DNA of 64,000 nt from Paracoccaceae bacterium (GCA_024642725.1 JAHEAO010000005.1:1-64000); one strand, 5' to 3'; counted from the stretch's first letter, positions 8,640 through 19,205 are shown. Program-made: numbers and translations. Notes: a model not told the origin generated them from the letters alone.

Positions 8640-9800
8640 CTACAATGGCTGTGCGGTTTCCACCAACCGGGCGAAGAAAGAGGCTCCGACAGGGGACAGT
8701 TCATCGTTGAAATCATAAGCCGGGTGGTGAAGCCCAGGCCCGTCGCCCTGCCCCAGGAAAAGGTAGGATCCCGGTCGTGCCTCGAGCATATAGGCAAAAT
8801 CCTCGGCCCCCATTTCCTTGCCGGAAGAAACATCAACCGCAGCCGCGCCGGAAACCTCCCTTGCGACATCCGCTGCAAACAGGGTTTCCGTTTCGTGATT
8901 GATGGTCGGGGGATAGCCCAGCTGAAAATCCAGAGCGACCTCGACGGAAAAGGCCAGCGCATGTCCATCGGCAATTTCCTGCATCCGCCGGATCACCATA
9001 GCCTGCACCGCTTTGTCAAAAGTCCTGACCGTGCCGCAGATGTAGGCCTTTTCGGGCACAATATTGTCAGCGCTTCCAGTGTGAATCTGCGTAACCGAGA
9101 TCACCAGTTCCTCGGCCGCAAAATGATTGCGGCTGACGATCGACTGAATGGCCTGCACTATGGCGACCGCAGCGATGACCGGATCACAGGTCTCATGCGG
9201 CATGGCCCCATGACCACCCTTGCCGGTGATATGGATTTCGAATGTATCGGCTGCAGCCATGATCGGCCCGGGCGTCGTTATGAAATGTCCAAATGGAACA
9301 CCGGGCGCGTTGTGAAGCGCATAGACCTGGCCTATCCCGAACCGATCCATCACACCTTCGTTCACCATTACCTCGGCGCCGCCGCCCCATTCCTCGGCCG
9401 GTTGAAAGATCAGCGCGACACGGCCGCGAAAGCGCCGGGTTTCGGCAAGATAGCGTGCCGCGCCCAGCAACATTGTTGTATGCCCATCATGTCCACAGGC
9501 ATGCATCTTGCCCGGCACTTCGCTGGCATAGTCCACGCCCGTTTCTTCCAGGATCGGCAAGGCATCCATGTCGGCGCGCAACCCGATTGTGGGTCCCGTG
9601 CCCTGCCCCTCGATAATCGCGACGATTCCACTCGTCGCTATGCCCTCGTGAATTTCATTCACACCGAAAGAGCGCAATCGCTCCGCAACGAAGGCAGCCG
9701 TACCTTGGCAATCGAAACGAGTTTCAGGGTGACGATGCATCCAGCGCCGCCATTCCTTCATCTCGCTGGCATAGTCGGCGATGCGGTTTACGACAGGCAT
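8640..9800 (-). CDS. M20 family amidohydrolase (hippurate hydrolase/aminoacylase type)
   Basis: 386 residues. Two-domain zinc peptidase fold: the catalytic domain shows RRWMHRHPET (about residue 18), GLRADMDALP (about 73), MHACGHDGHTTMLLG (about 98) and FQPAEEWGGGA (about 131); a dimerisation insert follows at about residues 185-290. Such enzymes remove acyl groups from N-acyl amino acids or hydrolyse amides of amino acids. It heads a unit with two ureohydrolases, suggesting use of N-acylated or guanidino amino-acid derivatives as a nitrogen source (inference). It is divergent from mazG. Confidence 0.85.
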   Translation of the reverse strand: MPVVNRIADYASEMKEWRRWMHRHPETRFDCQGTAAFVAERLRSFGVNEIHEGIATSGIVAIIEGQGTGPTIGLRADMDALPILEETGVDYASEVPGKMHACGHDGHTTMLLGAARYLAETRRFRGRVALIFQPAEEWGGGAEVMVNEGVMDRFGIGQVYALHNAPGVPFGHFITTPGPIMAAADTFEIHITGKGGHGAMPHETCDPVIAAVAIVQAIQSIVSRNHFAAEELVISVTQIHTGSADNIVPEKAYICGTVRTFDKAVQAMVIRRMQEIADGHALAFSVEVALDFQLGYPPTINHETETLFAADVAREVSGAAAVDVSSGKEMGAEDFAYMLEARPGSYLFLGQGDGPGLHHPAYDFNDELSPVGASFFARLVETAQPL

Positions 9801-9864
9801 GTGGACTCACTTGTATGGGGTTGCGATAACCCAGCCAAAGAACCTCAAAGCGGGACGGCAAGCA

Positions 9865-10695
9865 ATGACGAAATCATCGGACGCTCTGATCCATGATGCC
9901 ACCGGAGGCCTGCCGCGCCTTCGTGAGATCATGCGCCGATTGCGCGATCCCAAAACTGGTTGCCCCTGGGACATCGAACAGGATTTCACGACCATCGCCC
10001 CCTATACGATCGAAGAGGCCTATGAGGTCGCCGACGCGATCGAACGGCAGGAATGGTCGGAACTTGAGGGCGAGTTGGGCGATCTGCTGCTGCAGACCGT
10101 TTATCACACCCAGATGGGAGAAGAGGCCGGTCTTTTCACATTCGATAGCGTGGCCAATGCCGTGTCGGACAAGATGGTGGCGCGGCACCCGCATGTATTC
10201 GGCGAAGAATCTCGTGACAAATCGCCGGACCAGCAGACGCGGGATTGGGAAAAGATCAAGGCGACCGAGCGGGCAAACCGGTCCGAAGCGGGCACGCTGG
10301 ATGGCGTGGCGGTCGGCTTGCCGGCCTTGATGCGTGCGGTTAAGTTGCAAAAGCGCGCCGCTCGCGTCGGATTTGATTGGCCATCGACAGATCAGGTCCT
10401 CGACAAGATTGTCGAAGAAGCGCAGGAGCTCGTCGAAGCGCGCGACCGGCTGACCCACGCTGAGATGGTCGAGGAATTCGGCGATCTGCTGTTCGTAATC
10501 GCGAATCTCGCGCGCCATCTCAAGATCGACCCCGAGGTGGCGCTGCGCGGTGCCAATGCGAAATTCACCCGTCGTTTCGAGGGCATCGAGAACCGGTTGA
10601 AAGAGCGCGGCAAACGCCCCGAACAATCCGACCTGGCGGAGATGGACGAACTCTGGGACGCCGTGAAGGCAGCCGAGCGAAAGGTATCCGACTAA
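9865..10695 (+). CDS. mazG: nucleoside triphosphate pyrophosphohydrolase
   Basis: 276 residues from the ATG at 9865; the frame is open upstream to 9781, but that part overlaps the start of the divergent M20 gene. Two MazG domains in tandem are visible: LREIMRRLRDPKTGCPWD with EEAYEVADAIE (first domain, residues 12-120) and EEAQELVEARD with EEFGDLLFVIANLARH (second, residues 185-250). These E-E-x-x-E metal sites hydrolyse NTPs to NMPs and pyrophosphate, cleaning the nucleotide pool and tempering the stringent response. Confidence 0.94.
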   Translation: MTKSSDALIHDATGGLPRLREIMRRLRDPKTGCPWDIEQDFTTIAPYTIEEAYEVADAIERQEWSELEGELGDLLLQTVYHTQMGEEAGLFTFDSVANAVSDKMVARHPHVFGEESRDKSPDQQTRDWEKIKATERANRSEAGTLDGVAVGLPALMRAVKLQKRAARVGFDWPSTDQVLDKIVEEAQELVEARDRLTHAEMVEEFGDLLFVIANLARHLKIDPEVALRGANAKFTRRFEGIENRLKERGKRPEQSDLAEMDELWDAVKAAERKVSD

Positions 10696-10707
10696 TATAA
10701 TCAGGTA

Positions 10708-10736
10708 TTGACCCGACCAAAAGACTCGGGTTTATA
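10708..10736 (+). promoter_or_regulatory. sigma-70 promoter of the iron-binding protein gene
   Basis: TTGACC and TTTATA are separated by exactly 17 bp, one of the best -35/-10 pairs in the window. The spacer carries an inverted repeat CCCGA/TCGGG (10712-10730) that overlaps both hexamer edges and might serve as an operator. The start codon lies 28 bp downstream, behind an AAGGAG ribosome-binding site. Confidence 0.6.
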
Positions 10737-10763
10737 CGAGGCAACTTTCAAAGGAGTCTTCGA

Positions 10764-11771
10764 ATGTTCCTGCGCGCACTCATACTGACCTCGGCCGCCG
10801 CCCTTGCAACGGGGTCCGCTCTCGCAGAGGAGGTCAATGTATACACCACTCGCCAACCCGAACTGATCCAGCCCGTAATCGATGCATTCGCCGAGAAAAC
10901 CGGCGTTACCGTCAACCTTGGCTTCGTCGAGGACGGCATCGTAGAGCGACTCGTTGCCGAAGGAAGCCGCTCACCGGCCGATCTGGTGATGACTGTCGAT
11001 ATCGCCAATCTCAAGCAGATCGTCGACGCGGATGTCATTCAGCCCGTCGATAGCGCGGTGCTGACCGCGGCAATCCCGGCTCCCCTGCGTGACAGCGACA
11101 ATCTATGGTTCGGCCTAACCACCCGTGCGCGCATCGTATATGCCTCAAAAGACCGCGTCGGTGATGGAGAAGTCACGACTTACGAAGACCTTGCCTCCGA
11201 CAAATGGAAAGGTCGTATCTGCACGCGCTCGGGCACACATGACTACAACCTGGGGCTCCTTTCAGCGCTGATTGCCCATGATGGCGCGGACGCAGCAAAG
11301 TCCTGGGCCGCCGGTGTCAAGGCCAATCTGGCCCGCAAACCCCAGGGGAATGACCGCGCACAGGTCAAGGCTATCTGGGCCGGCGAGTGCGACATATCGC
11401 TTGGCAACACCTATTACATGGGCCAGATGCTCGCCGACCCCGAGCAAATTCCATGGGCCGACTCCGTCCGCATCGTCTTTCCGACATTTGCAAATGGCGG
11501 CACCCATGTGAATGTCTCTGGCGTTGCACTGACCAAGGCTGCGCCCAACAAGGACAATGCCATCAGACTGATGGAATTCCTGGTTTCAGAGGAAGCCCAG
11601 AAGATCTATTCCGAGGTCAACAACGAATACCCGGTGTTGGCCGGTGCGAAGGTCTCGGACCTCGTGGCAAGCTGGGGCTCGTTCACACCAGATAATATTG
11701 ATCTTGGAAGTGTCGCCAATGAACGCCCGAACGCGCTTCGGATCATGGAAGAGGTCGACTTCGACGGCTGA
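10764..11771 (+). CDS. periplasmic Fe(3+)-type ABC transporter substrate-binding protein
   Basis: 335 residues with a signal peptide (MFLRALILTSAAALATGSALA, predicted cleavage before EEVNVYTTRQPE). The mature protein is a bilobal extracellular solute-binding protein of the FbpA/FutA/AfuA group: VNVYTTRQPELIQP, FGLTTRARIVYAS, WKGRICTRSGTHDYN, and NTYYMGQM with a Tyr pair typical of iron ligands. It probably captures ferric iron. No permease or ATPase gene is beside it, so the transporter partners lie elsewhere. It is monocistronic: promoter at 10708-10736 and terminator at 11797-11834. Confidence 0.88.
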   Translation: MFLRALILTSAAALATGSALAEEVNVYTTRQPELIQPVIDAFAEKTGVTVNLGFVEDGIVERLVAEGSRSPADLVMTVDIANLKQIVDADVIQPVDSAVLTAAIPAPLRDSDNLWFGLTTRARIVYASKDRVGDGEVTTYEDLASDKWKGRICTRSGTHDYNLGLLSALIAHDGADAAKSWAAGVKANLARKPQGNDRAQVKAIWAGECDISLGNTYYMGQMLADPEQIPWADSVRIVFPTFANGGTHVNVSGVALTKAAPNKDNAIRLMEFLVSEEAQKIYSEVNNEYPVLAGAKVSDLVASWGSFTPDNIDLGSVANERPNALRIMEEVDFDG

Positions 11772-11796
11772 TTGCCGAAATTCGAAAGCGAACTTT

Positions 11797-11834
11797 GCGC
11801 CGCCCGCGAAATCGGGCGGCGCCCTTGTCTTTCA
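11797..11834 (+). terminator. rho-independent terminator
   Basis: A perfect 10 bp GC stem (GCGCCGCCCG at 11797-11806, complement at 11813-11822) with a 6-base loop is followed by CCTTGTCTTT. It lies 25 bp after the stop of the iron-binding protein gene and closes that transcript. Confidence 0.7.
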
Positions 11835-11881
11835 GACCGTTCGCGATCACATTCGAAAACGAATTTCTTTTTGGGCTGCCC

Positions 11882-12508
11882 ATGGACAAGCGCGAACACT
11901 GGCAAGGCGTATATTGTGGCCGGGCGGAGCATGCGCTTAGCTGGTTCGAAGATGAACCGGCACGATCACTCGAAGCATTGATCCCTGCCCTTGCCCCCGG
12001 TGATCCTGTGATCGACATCGGCGGCGGCGCTTCGCGTCTGGTCGTGCGACTGATGGCCCTCGGATTCGGGCCAGTCACAGTTCTTGATCTTTCCGAGCAG
12101 GCGCTTGAATTGGCGCGCACCCGGCTTGGCAAGGCGGCAAGCCAGGTCAAGTGGATTTGCGCAGATGTCACGCTCTGGCGGCCTGATACAAGCTACTTGG
12201 CGTGGCATGACCGGGCCGTGTTCCATTTTCTCATCGATGCGCCCGACCGCGCCGCCTATGTCGGCAACATGTGCGCTGCAACCCGGCCCGGCGCCGTCGC
12301 GGTGATCCTCACATTCGACGAGGATGGACCAGAGACATGCTCGGGCCTTCCTGTGAAGCGCTACAGCCCGCAAGCCCTACGGGCCGAAATCGACCACCTT
12401 GCGCCGGGTCGGTTCGCATTTCTGGACGCAGAGCGGTTCGACCATCTTACGCCCCAGGGCAATATCCAGAAATTTCAAATGACACGGCTGCGGCGTCTTC
12501 CGGACTGA
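11882..12508 (+). CDS. class I SAM-dependent methyltransferase
   Basis: 208 residues from the ATG at 11882 (MDKREHWQGVY); an in-frame ATG at 11795 is unlikely because the intervening DNA forms the upstream terminator. Motif I is VIDIGGGASRLV (about residue 43), followed by VTVLDLSEQAL and an acidic CADVT. The compact Rossmann domain resembles TehB/thiopurine-type methyltransferases. The substrate is unknown. It stands between a monocistronic iron-binding protein and a nucleoside hydrolase unit. Confidence 0.8.
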   Translation: MDKREHWQGVYCGRAEHALSWFEDEPARSLEALIPALAPGDPVIDIGGGASRLVVRLMALGFGPVTVLDLSEQALELARTRLGKAASQVKWICADVTLWRPDTSYLAWHDRAVFHFLIDAPDRAAYVGNMCAATRPGAVAVILTFDEDGPETCSGLPVKRYSPQALRAEIDHLAPGRFAFLDAERFDHLTPQGNIQKFQMTRLRRLPD

Positions 12509-12587
12509 TCCGGCGCCCAAAGCGCAAACCGCTGGACAAGTCGCCCCCGAGTTGCGACTTAACTCGGACCAAAATCAGGAACCCGCG

Positions 12588-13526
12588 ATGCCCCGCAAGA
12601 TCATCATCGACACGGATCCCGGTCAAGATGATGCCGTGGCTATCCTGCTGGCACTGGCCAGCCCGGAAGACCTCGACGTGATCGGGATCACGACCGTCGC
12701 GGGCAATGTACCTTTGCACCTTACGTCAAGAAATGCCCGCGTTGTGTGTGAGGTAGCAGGCAAACTTGATGTGCCGGTCTTTGCGGGTTGCGATGCGCCA
12801 TTGCAGAGAAAACTGGTTACCGCGGAACATGTTCACGGCAAGACCGGGCTCGACGGCATTGAACTGCCCGACCCCAAGATGCCGCTTCGCGAACAGCACG
12901 GCGTCGATTTCATCATTGAGACGTTGCGGCGCGAGCCATCCGGAACAGTGACCCTGTGCCCGATTGGGCCGCTCACCAATATTGCGTCGGCCTTTCTGAA
13001 AGCTCCCGACATCCGTTCCCGCGTCCGGGAAATCGTCCTGATGGGCGGGGCGTATTTCGAGGTCGGCAACATCACGCCAGCAGCAGAGTTTAACATTTAT
13101 GTTGATCCTGAAGCTGCTGATATTGTTTTTAAATCCGGCGCACAGATAACTGTGATGTCACTCGACATTACCCATAAGGCCTTGGTTACTCACGCGCGTG
13201 TCTCGGCATTCGAAGCACTCGGAACACGGGTCGGTCGTGCTGTCGCCGGGTGGACCCATTTCTTCGAGCGCTTCGACGTTACCAAATATGGGTCCAAAGG
13301 CGCCCCGCTGCACGATCCGACGGTTATCGCCTACCTGATCCAACCAGAGCTTTTTTCCGGCCGCCATATCAACGTGGAGATCGAACGACAGGGGGAATTC
13401 ACTTGCGGCATGACTGTCGCGGACTGGTGGAGGGTCTCTGATCGCGCCCCCAATGCAATGTGGATGGGAAGCATCGCCGATGACGGCTTCTTTGATCTTC
13501 TGACTGAACGCTTGGCCCGACTATGA
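12588..13526 (+). CDS. inosine/uridine-preferring nucleoside hydrolase
   Basis: 312 residues from the ATG at 12588. The N-terminal DTDPGQDDAVAILLAL is the Ca2+-binding signature of ribonucleoside hydrolases, and LMGGAYFEVGN plus AEFNIYVDPEAA complete the active site; the late H of LHDPTV (about residue 242) is the usual catalytic His region. It cleaves nucleosides to ribose and base for salvage. The stop overlaps the next gene by 4 bp (ATGA). Confidence 0.93.
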   Translation: MPRKIIIDTDPGQDDAVAILLALASPEDLDVIGITTVAGNVPLHLTSRNARVVCEVAGKLDVPVFAGCDAPLQRKLVTAEHVHGKTGLDGIELPDPKMPLREQHGVDFIIETLRREPSGTVTLCPIGPLTNIASAFLKAPDIRSRVREIVLMGGAYFEVGNITPAAEFNIYVDPEAADIVFKSGAQITVMSLDITHKALVTHARVSAFEALGTRVGRAVAGWTHFFERFDVTKYGSKGAPLHDPTVIAYLIQPELFSGRHINVEIERQGEFTCGMTVADWWRVSDRAPNAMWMGSIADDGFFDLLTERLARL

Positions 13527-13972
13527 GCGCCGCACTGCATCTTGCAACACTTGATGATCTGGACCGTCTTGAATCCATGGTCGCCGACTATCATGTCTTT
13601 AAGGGCATCGAGAGCACCGAGGATGTCCGCCAAAGCTCGCTTCGCCCTTTGCTCGAGGGAACTCCGCACGGTGTCGCCTATCTGGTCGGAATCCGCCGCG
13701 CACCGGTCGGGTATATCGTCATCAGCTTTGGATACTCGGTCGAGCTCGGCGGCATTGACGGCTTCATTGACGAGTTCTTTATCCGGGAGAGCGTTCGCGG
13801 TCGCGGCATTGGCGGAGAGGTTCTGTCCTCGCTCCTGCCTGCACTCGGCCAGCACGGGGTAAAAGCGCTGCATTTGGAGGTGGCCCCTGATAATTCGAAC
13901 GCTCAGCGGCTGTATTCCCGCGCCGGTTTCCGCCTGCGGGACGGCTATTGCCTGATGACCCGGCGGAATTAG
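13523..13972 (+). CDS. GNAT family N-acetyltransferase
   Basis: 149 residues. The acetyl-CoA motif is RESVRGRGIGGEVLSSL (about residues 91-107), and APDNSNAQRLYSRAGF near the C-terminus is the standard GNAT ending. An IDEFFIRE strand precedes the CoA loop. The substrate (amine or protein N-terminus) is unknown. It is coupled to the nucleoside hydrolase by a 4 bp overlap and lies 9 bp before selO, so the three genes probably form one operon. Confidence 0.88.
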   Translation: MSAALHLATLDDLDRLESMVADYHVFKGIESTEDVRQSSLRPLLEGTPHGVAYLVGIRRAPVGYIVISFGYSVELGGIDGFIDEFFIRESVRGRGIGGEVLSSLLPALGQHGVKALHLEVAPDNSNAQRLYSRAGFRLRDGYCLMTRRN

Positions 13973-13981
13973 ATTTATAGC

Positions 13982-15391
13982 ATGACCGTCCACATACCAT
14001 TCGACAATTCTTACGCCAGATTGCCTGAGGGCTTTTTTGCCCTGCAAAAGCCGACGCCTGTGGCACAGCCTCAGCTGGTGGTTTTGAATGAAGTGCTGGC
14101 ACGTGAACTGGGTCTCGACCCAGAAGAACTTCGCAGCCGAGATGGTGTCGATGTTCTGGCAGGAAACCTCGTACCCGACGGTGCAGAGCCGCTCGCGCAG
14201 GCTTATGCCGGGCATCAGTTCGCCGGATGGGTTCCACGGCTCGGTGATGGCCGCGCCGTGCTATTGGGCGAAGTGATCGACGCGACCGGACAACGCAGGG
14301 ACATTCAATTGAAGGGGGCGGGCCGGACCGCCTTTTCGCGTGGTGGCGATGGCAGGGCGTGGCTGGGACCGGTTCTGCGCGAATTCATCGTGTCCGAAGC
14401 CATGCAGGCACTTGGCATTCCCACGACGCGCGCACTTGCGGCGGTCACCACCGGGCAGGAGATCCTGCGAGAAACCGTGCGGCCCGGCGCTGTGCTTACC
14501 CGTGTCGCGGCCAGCCACATTCGGGTTGGCACTTTTCAGTATTTTGCCGCCCGCCAAGACATCGGCGCATTGCAGGCCCTGACCCAGCACGTCATCGCCC
14601 GCCATTACCCCGATGCCAGGTCGCCACTGGACCTGTTGAATGCGGTCATTGCCCGTCAGGCCCGGCTGATTGCGAAATGGATGGGTGTCGGATTTATCCA
14701 TGGCGTGATGAACACCGACAACATGGCGATCTCCGGGGAAACCATCGACTACGGGCCTTGCGCCTTCATGGACGGATATGACCCAGGTACCGTCTATTCG
14801 TCGATCGACCGTTTCGGGCGTTACGCATATGATCAGCAGCCCAGAATAGCCGTTTGGAATCTTGCTCAGTTTGCGACTTGCCTGATTCCCCTGATGGGCG
14901 AAAAAGACGCGGCGATTGCCGCCGCTACGGAAGCCGTCCACGGGTTTCCCGATGTCTACGCCAAAGAATGGCAGGATGTGTTCGGCAAAAAGCTCGGGTT
15001 TGCGAGGGCAATGAATGGCGACAAGGAGTTGATTCAGGAGTTTCTTGATGAGATGGCAAGATCAGGGGCTGATTTCACCATTACTTTCAGAAACTTGTCC
15101 AATGACGTTACGCCTGATGGCATGGAAGATTGGGCAGCCCGCTGGAGGAGAAGACGAGACGAGGAGCGCTCTTGCGGCGCCACGGATATCTCAGCGGCGA
15201 ACCCCGCATTCATACCGCGCAATCACCTCATCGAACAGGCGATTGCCGCGGCGACAGCGGGAGACTTCGCACCATTTCACAGATTGAATTCCGTCCTTGC
15301 GCGTCCGTTCGAGGAACAATCCGAGTTCAGCGACCTGCAATCTCCGCCTCAGCCGCACGAAGTTGTCGAACGGACATTCTGCGGCACCTGA
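13982..15391 (+). CDS. selO: protein adenylyltransferase SelO (YdiU/UPF0061)
   Basis: 469 residues, near the family's usual 470-490. SelO is a pseudokinase-fold enzyme that transfers AMP to Ser, Thr or Tyr of proteins, linked to redox stress. Visible marks are [19 protein letters not shown] (N-lobe), [17 protein letters not shown] (about residue 104), [18 protein letters not shown] (catalytic loop, about 237) and DYGPCAFMD. The C-terminus ends FCGT; its Cys sits where eukaryotic SelO has selenocysteine and supports redox control. Third gene of the nucleoside hydrolase-GNAT unit. Confidence 0.94.
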   Translation: MTVHIPFDNSYARLPEGFFALQKPTPVAQPQLVVLNEVLARELGLDPEELRSRDGVDVLAGNLVPDGAEPLAQAYAGHQFAGWVPRLGDGRAVLLGEVIDATGQRRDIQLKGAGRTAFSRGGDGRAWLGPVLREFIVSEAMQALGIPTTRALAAVTTGQEILRETVRPGAVLTRVAASHIRVGTFQYFAARQDIGALQALTQHVIARHYPDARSPLDLLNAVIARQARLIAKWMGVGFIHGVMNTDNMAISGETIDYGPCAFMDGYDPGTVYSSIDRFGRYAYDQQPRIAVWNLAQFATCLIPLMGEKDAAIAAATEAVHGFPDVYAKEWQDVFGKKLGFARAMNGDKELIQEFLDEMARSGADFTITFRNLSNDVTPDGMEDWAARWRRRRDEERSCGATDISAANPAFIPRNHLIEQAIAAATAGDFAPFHRLNSVLARPFEEQSEFSDLQSPPQPHEVVERTFCGT

Positions 15392-15528
15392 ATTGCTTCC
15401 GGTTCCACAAGATCGGGGACAATGCCTTCACGCTGACCGAAGATTTCCGTTTTTGAACGAATGCTGCGATGACCGCTATTTGTAGCCTGCACAGCGCGTG
15501 TTAGGACCAGTCAAATGGACAACCCCGA

Positions 15529-16776
15529 ATGACATTCCTTCAGATTTCCTCGCTCCTCATCGTCTTGGCCGGCGTATTTGGCGCGATTAACTACCTTTTT
15601 CTGCGGCTGCCCTCTTCGATCGGCATCCTTGTCGTCGCTCTGGCGGCCTCTCTTGGCGTATTGGGATTGGATTTGCTTTTTCCGGGGCTCGGGATGGTCG
15701 AGACCACACGCGGCATCGTAAACGATCTGGAGTTTTCCGATGCCTTGCTGGAAGGGATGCTTGGGCTACTGCTCTTTGCCGGGGCACTTCATGTGAAAGT
15801 CGAGGACTTACGTGAGCAATGGCTGGTCGTCTTGCTGATGGCAACGATCGGCGTGGGCCTTTCGACGGTGATCGTAGGCTTCGGCTTTAGCTGGATCACC
15901 GGCATGCCGTTACTTGTCGCCCTTGTCTTCGGCGCGCTCATAACACCGACCGATCCTGTGGCCGTTCTTGGCGTGCTGCGCCAGGCCAAGCTGCCCAAGG
16001 CGCTCGAAACCAAGATCGCAGGTGAGTCCCTGTTCAACGATGGGGTTGGATATGTCGTATTCCTGATCCTGCTCGGCCTGGCCTTCCCGACCGGGGGCGG
16101 TCACGGTGCCGACATGTCGGACGCCGGGGTGCTTTTCGTCCAAGAGGCGATTGGCGGCATAGCGCTAGGCTTGGTCTTGGGCTGGCTGACATTCCGGGTG
16201 ATGCGGCGGATTGACGATTATTCGCTTGAGGTCCTGATCACGCTCGGACTGGCCTTTGGCGGCTATGAACTGGCGGTTGCCTTGCACGTTTCCGCCCCGC
16301 TGATGGCCGTTTGCGCCGGGCTTCTGATTGGCGATGTCGGCGCCAAGCACGGGATGAGTGAAGAAACGCGCCGCTACGTGTCCTTCTTCTGGAACATGAT
16401 CGATGAAATTCTGAACTCCGTCTTGTTTCTGATGATCGGGTTTGAGGTCTTCGCAGTCGCCTTCAATCTGGACAATCTGAAAGCAGGTGCATTCGCGATT
16501 GCCTTGGCGTTGTTGGCCCGGCTTACAGCAGTTGCGGTACCCGTCCTTATGATTAGACCTTTCCGAGAGTTTTCTCGCGGCGTCATTCCGATCATGACCT
16601 GGGGGGGCCTCAAGGGTGGAATCTCCGTCGCGCTGGCGCTGTCGCTTCCGGAAAGCGAATGGAAGCCGGTCATTTTGGCAGCGACATATCTTGTCGTCGT
16701 CTTCTCGATCATCGTTCAGGGGCTAACGGTCGCCCCGCTGGCAACGCGCCTTGGCAGGGAACCGGAGCTCGTGTGA
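15529..16776 (+). CDS. cation:proton antiporter (CPA1, NhaP-type)
   Basis: 415 residues with about 12 hydrophobic segments, so an inner-membrane protein. Signature parts are ALITPTDPVAVLGVL (about residue 136) and AGESLFNDGVGYVVFL (about 163), whose Asn-Asp pair is the CPA1 transport site. It ends shortly after the last membrane helix, without a long cytoplasmic tail. It likely exchanges Na+ (or K+) for H+ in salt and pH control, fitting a marine life style (inference). Alone between selO and eno. Confidence 0.9.
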   Translation: MTFLQISSLLIVLAGVFGAINYLFLRLPSSIGILVVALAASLGVLGLDLLFPGLGMVETTRGIVNDLEFSDALLEGMLGLLLFAGALHVKVEDLREQWLVVLLMATIGVGLSTVIVGFGFSWITGMPLLVALVFGALITPTDPVAVLGVLRQAKLPKALETKIAGESLFNDGVGYVVFLILLGLAFPTGGGHGADMSDAGVLFVQEAIGGIALGLVLGWLTFRVMRRIDDYSLEVLITLGLAFGGYELAVALHVSAPLMAVCAGLLIGDVGAKHGMSEETRRYVSFFWNMIDEILNSVLFLMIGFEVFAVAFNLDNLKAGAFAIALALLARLTAVAVPVLMIRPFREFSRGVIPIMTWGGLKGGISVALALSLPESEWKPVILAATYLVVVFSIIVQGLTVAPLATRLGREPELV

Positions 16777-16883
16777 TGTCCCTTGGGCAAGCCGGAGCGC
16801 CGTATGGGAACAACGCGCAGGAACCAAAGGACGTCACCCTGCCCATCTCGAACAAGAATCGGTGGAGAAGCCCTAAGAAATGA

Positions 16884-18209
<1,326 letters not shown>

Positions 18210-18330
18210 GGTCATCCCCACTGCTGTGCAAGAAAGATGGAAGCGTGATCTCTGATCTGCCTCTTGAAGATCTGGGGTCTCGGACCGGCAAGCGTTAGTG
18301 GTTCGGCAGGTGATTTGATCGCCGGGCTTT

Positions 18331-18346
18331 AGAACTGGAAAGTTCT
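18331..18346. repeat. short inverted repeat after eno
   Basis: AGAACT-GGAA-AGTTCT is a perfect 6 bp stem with a 4-base loop in the 200 bp gap between eno and the small membrane protein. TTTCG follows, so it could be a weak terminator of eno or an operator for the next unit. Nothing else is seen in this gap. Confidence 0.3.
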
Positions 18347-18409
18347 TTCGCTTGGTACCGGCCCGCTTCACCCCTGCCTTCGTGACATATTGCCAGCTCG
18401 AGGTACCAG

Positions 18410-18796
18410 ATGACAAAACTTTCCACCGGCCAACTTACGGTACGCAGTCGATCGGAGTTCATCCGACACGTTGCCTGGTTCTTGTCTTTTGCAACTGCGT
18501 TTCTGGTGCTGTCGCTCGGCCTCGGGCTTTTGGGCTATCATTGGATCGTCGGGTTGAGCTGGATTGACAGCCTGCTGAACGCAAGCATGATCCTGACGGG
18601 CATGGGTCCGGTCGATACGATGCCTGACAACCCTTCGAAACTGTTCTCCAGCTTCTATGCGATGTTTGGCGGAGCGGTCTATCCGGCAATGACGGCGGTG
18701 ATCCTTTATCCCTTCGTGCACCGGATGATGACGATCTTGCATCTGCAAGCTTGGGACATCAGCGACGAGGACGAAACGCGACATGACGGATGCTGA
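18410..18796 (+). CDS. small two-helix membrane protein with a pore-loop-like motif
   Basis: 128 residues. Two strong hydrophobic helices (about residues 21-43 and 82-104) flank a short re-entrant-looking segment, WIDSLLNASMILTGMGPVD (50-68). This layout, helix, pore helix, TxGxG-like filter, helix, resembles a two-TM K+ channel subunit, but the filter TGMGPVD departs from the canonical TVGYGD. The C-terminal tail is acidic. A GAGG ribosome-binding site precedes the ATG. It overlaps the following cupin gene by 14 bp, so the two are co-translated. Function unknown. Confidence 0.75.
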   Translation: MTKLSTGQLTVRSRSEFIRHVAWFLSFATAFLVLSLGLGLLGYHWIVGLSWIDSLLNASMILTGMGPVDTMPDNPSKLFSSFYAMFGGAVYPAMTAVILYPFVHRMMTILHLQAWDISDEDETRHDGC

Positions 18797-19205
18797 CCAG
18801 ATCATCGCAAAATTGCGGCTGACTGCCCATCCCGAAGGTGGATGGTATCGCCAGACGTGGGTCGCGGACGGACCCGGTCGACCCACGGGCACGTGCATCT
18901 ACTATCTGCTCAAAGCCGGTGAATACAGCCATTGGCACCGTGTCGATGCGACCGAAATCTGGCACTATTATACAGGATCCCCCCTGCTTGTTTCCATATC
19001 CGAAACCATTACTGGACCACGCGTGGACATTCTTCTTGGTGCGGACTTATTGTCAGGGCTTTTGCCTCAATTGATCGTTCCTTCGGGAGCGTGGCAATCG
19101 GCACGGAGTACGGGTGCCTACACGCTGGTCGGATGCACTGTTTCACCCGGATTCACATTTGACGGATTTGAACTCGCACCGGCTGGAATCGATGCTCCCG
19201 CCTGA
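18783..19205 (+). CDS. cupin superfamily protein, DUF985
   Basis: 140 residues. DUF985 (COG3542) signatures: LTAHPEGGWYRQTW at the N-terminus, IYYLLKAGEYSHWHRVDATEIWHYY (central cupin strands with candidate metal or ligand His/Glu), VPSGAWQSAR and VGCTVSPGFTFDGFEL at the C-terminus. The fold is a small beta-barrel; the ligand is unknown for the family. Its start lies inside the end of the upstream membrane-protein gene. Confidence 0.88.
   Translation: MTDADQIIAKLRLTAHPEGGWYRQTWVADGPGRPTGTCIYYLLKAGEYSHWHRVDATEIWHYYTGSPLLVSISETITGPRVDILLGADLLSGLLPQLIVPSGAWQSARSTGAYTLVGCTVSPGFTFDGFELAPAGIDAPA

Noticed and set aside
8724-9896. 390-codon plus-strand frame opposite the M20 gene
   Set aside because: Antisense to a conserved enzyme; no recognisable domain.
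15392-15456. Coding-like tail after selO (frame ending in a phenylalanine-rich stretch)
   Set aside because: Short, no start or ribosome-binding site, and no match to a known C-terminus of SelO.
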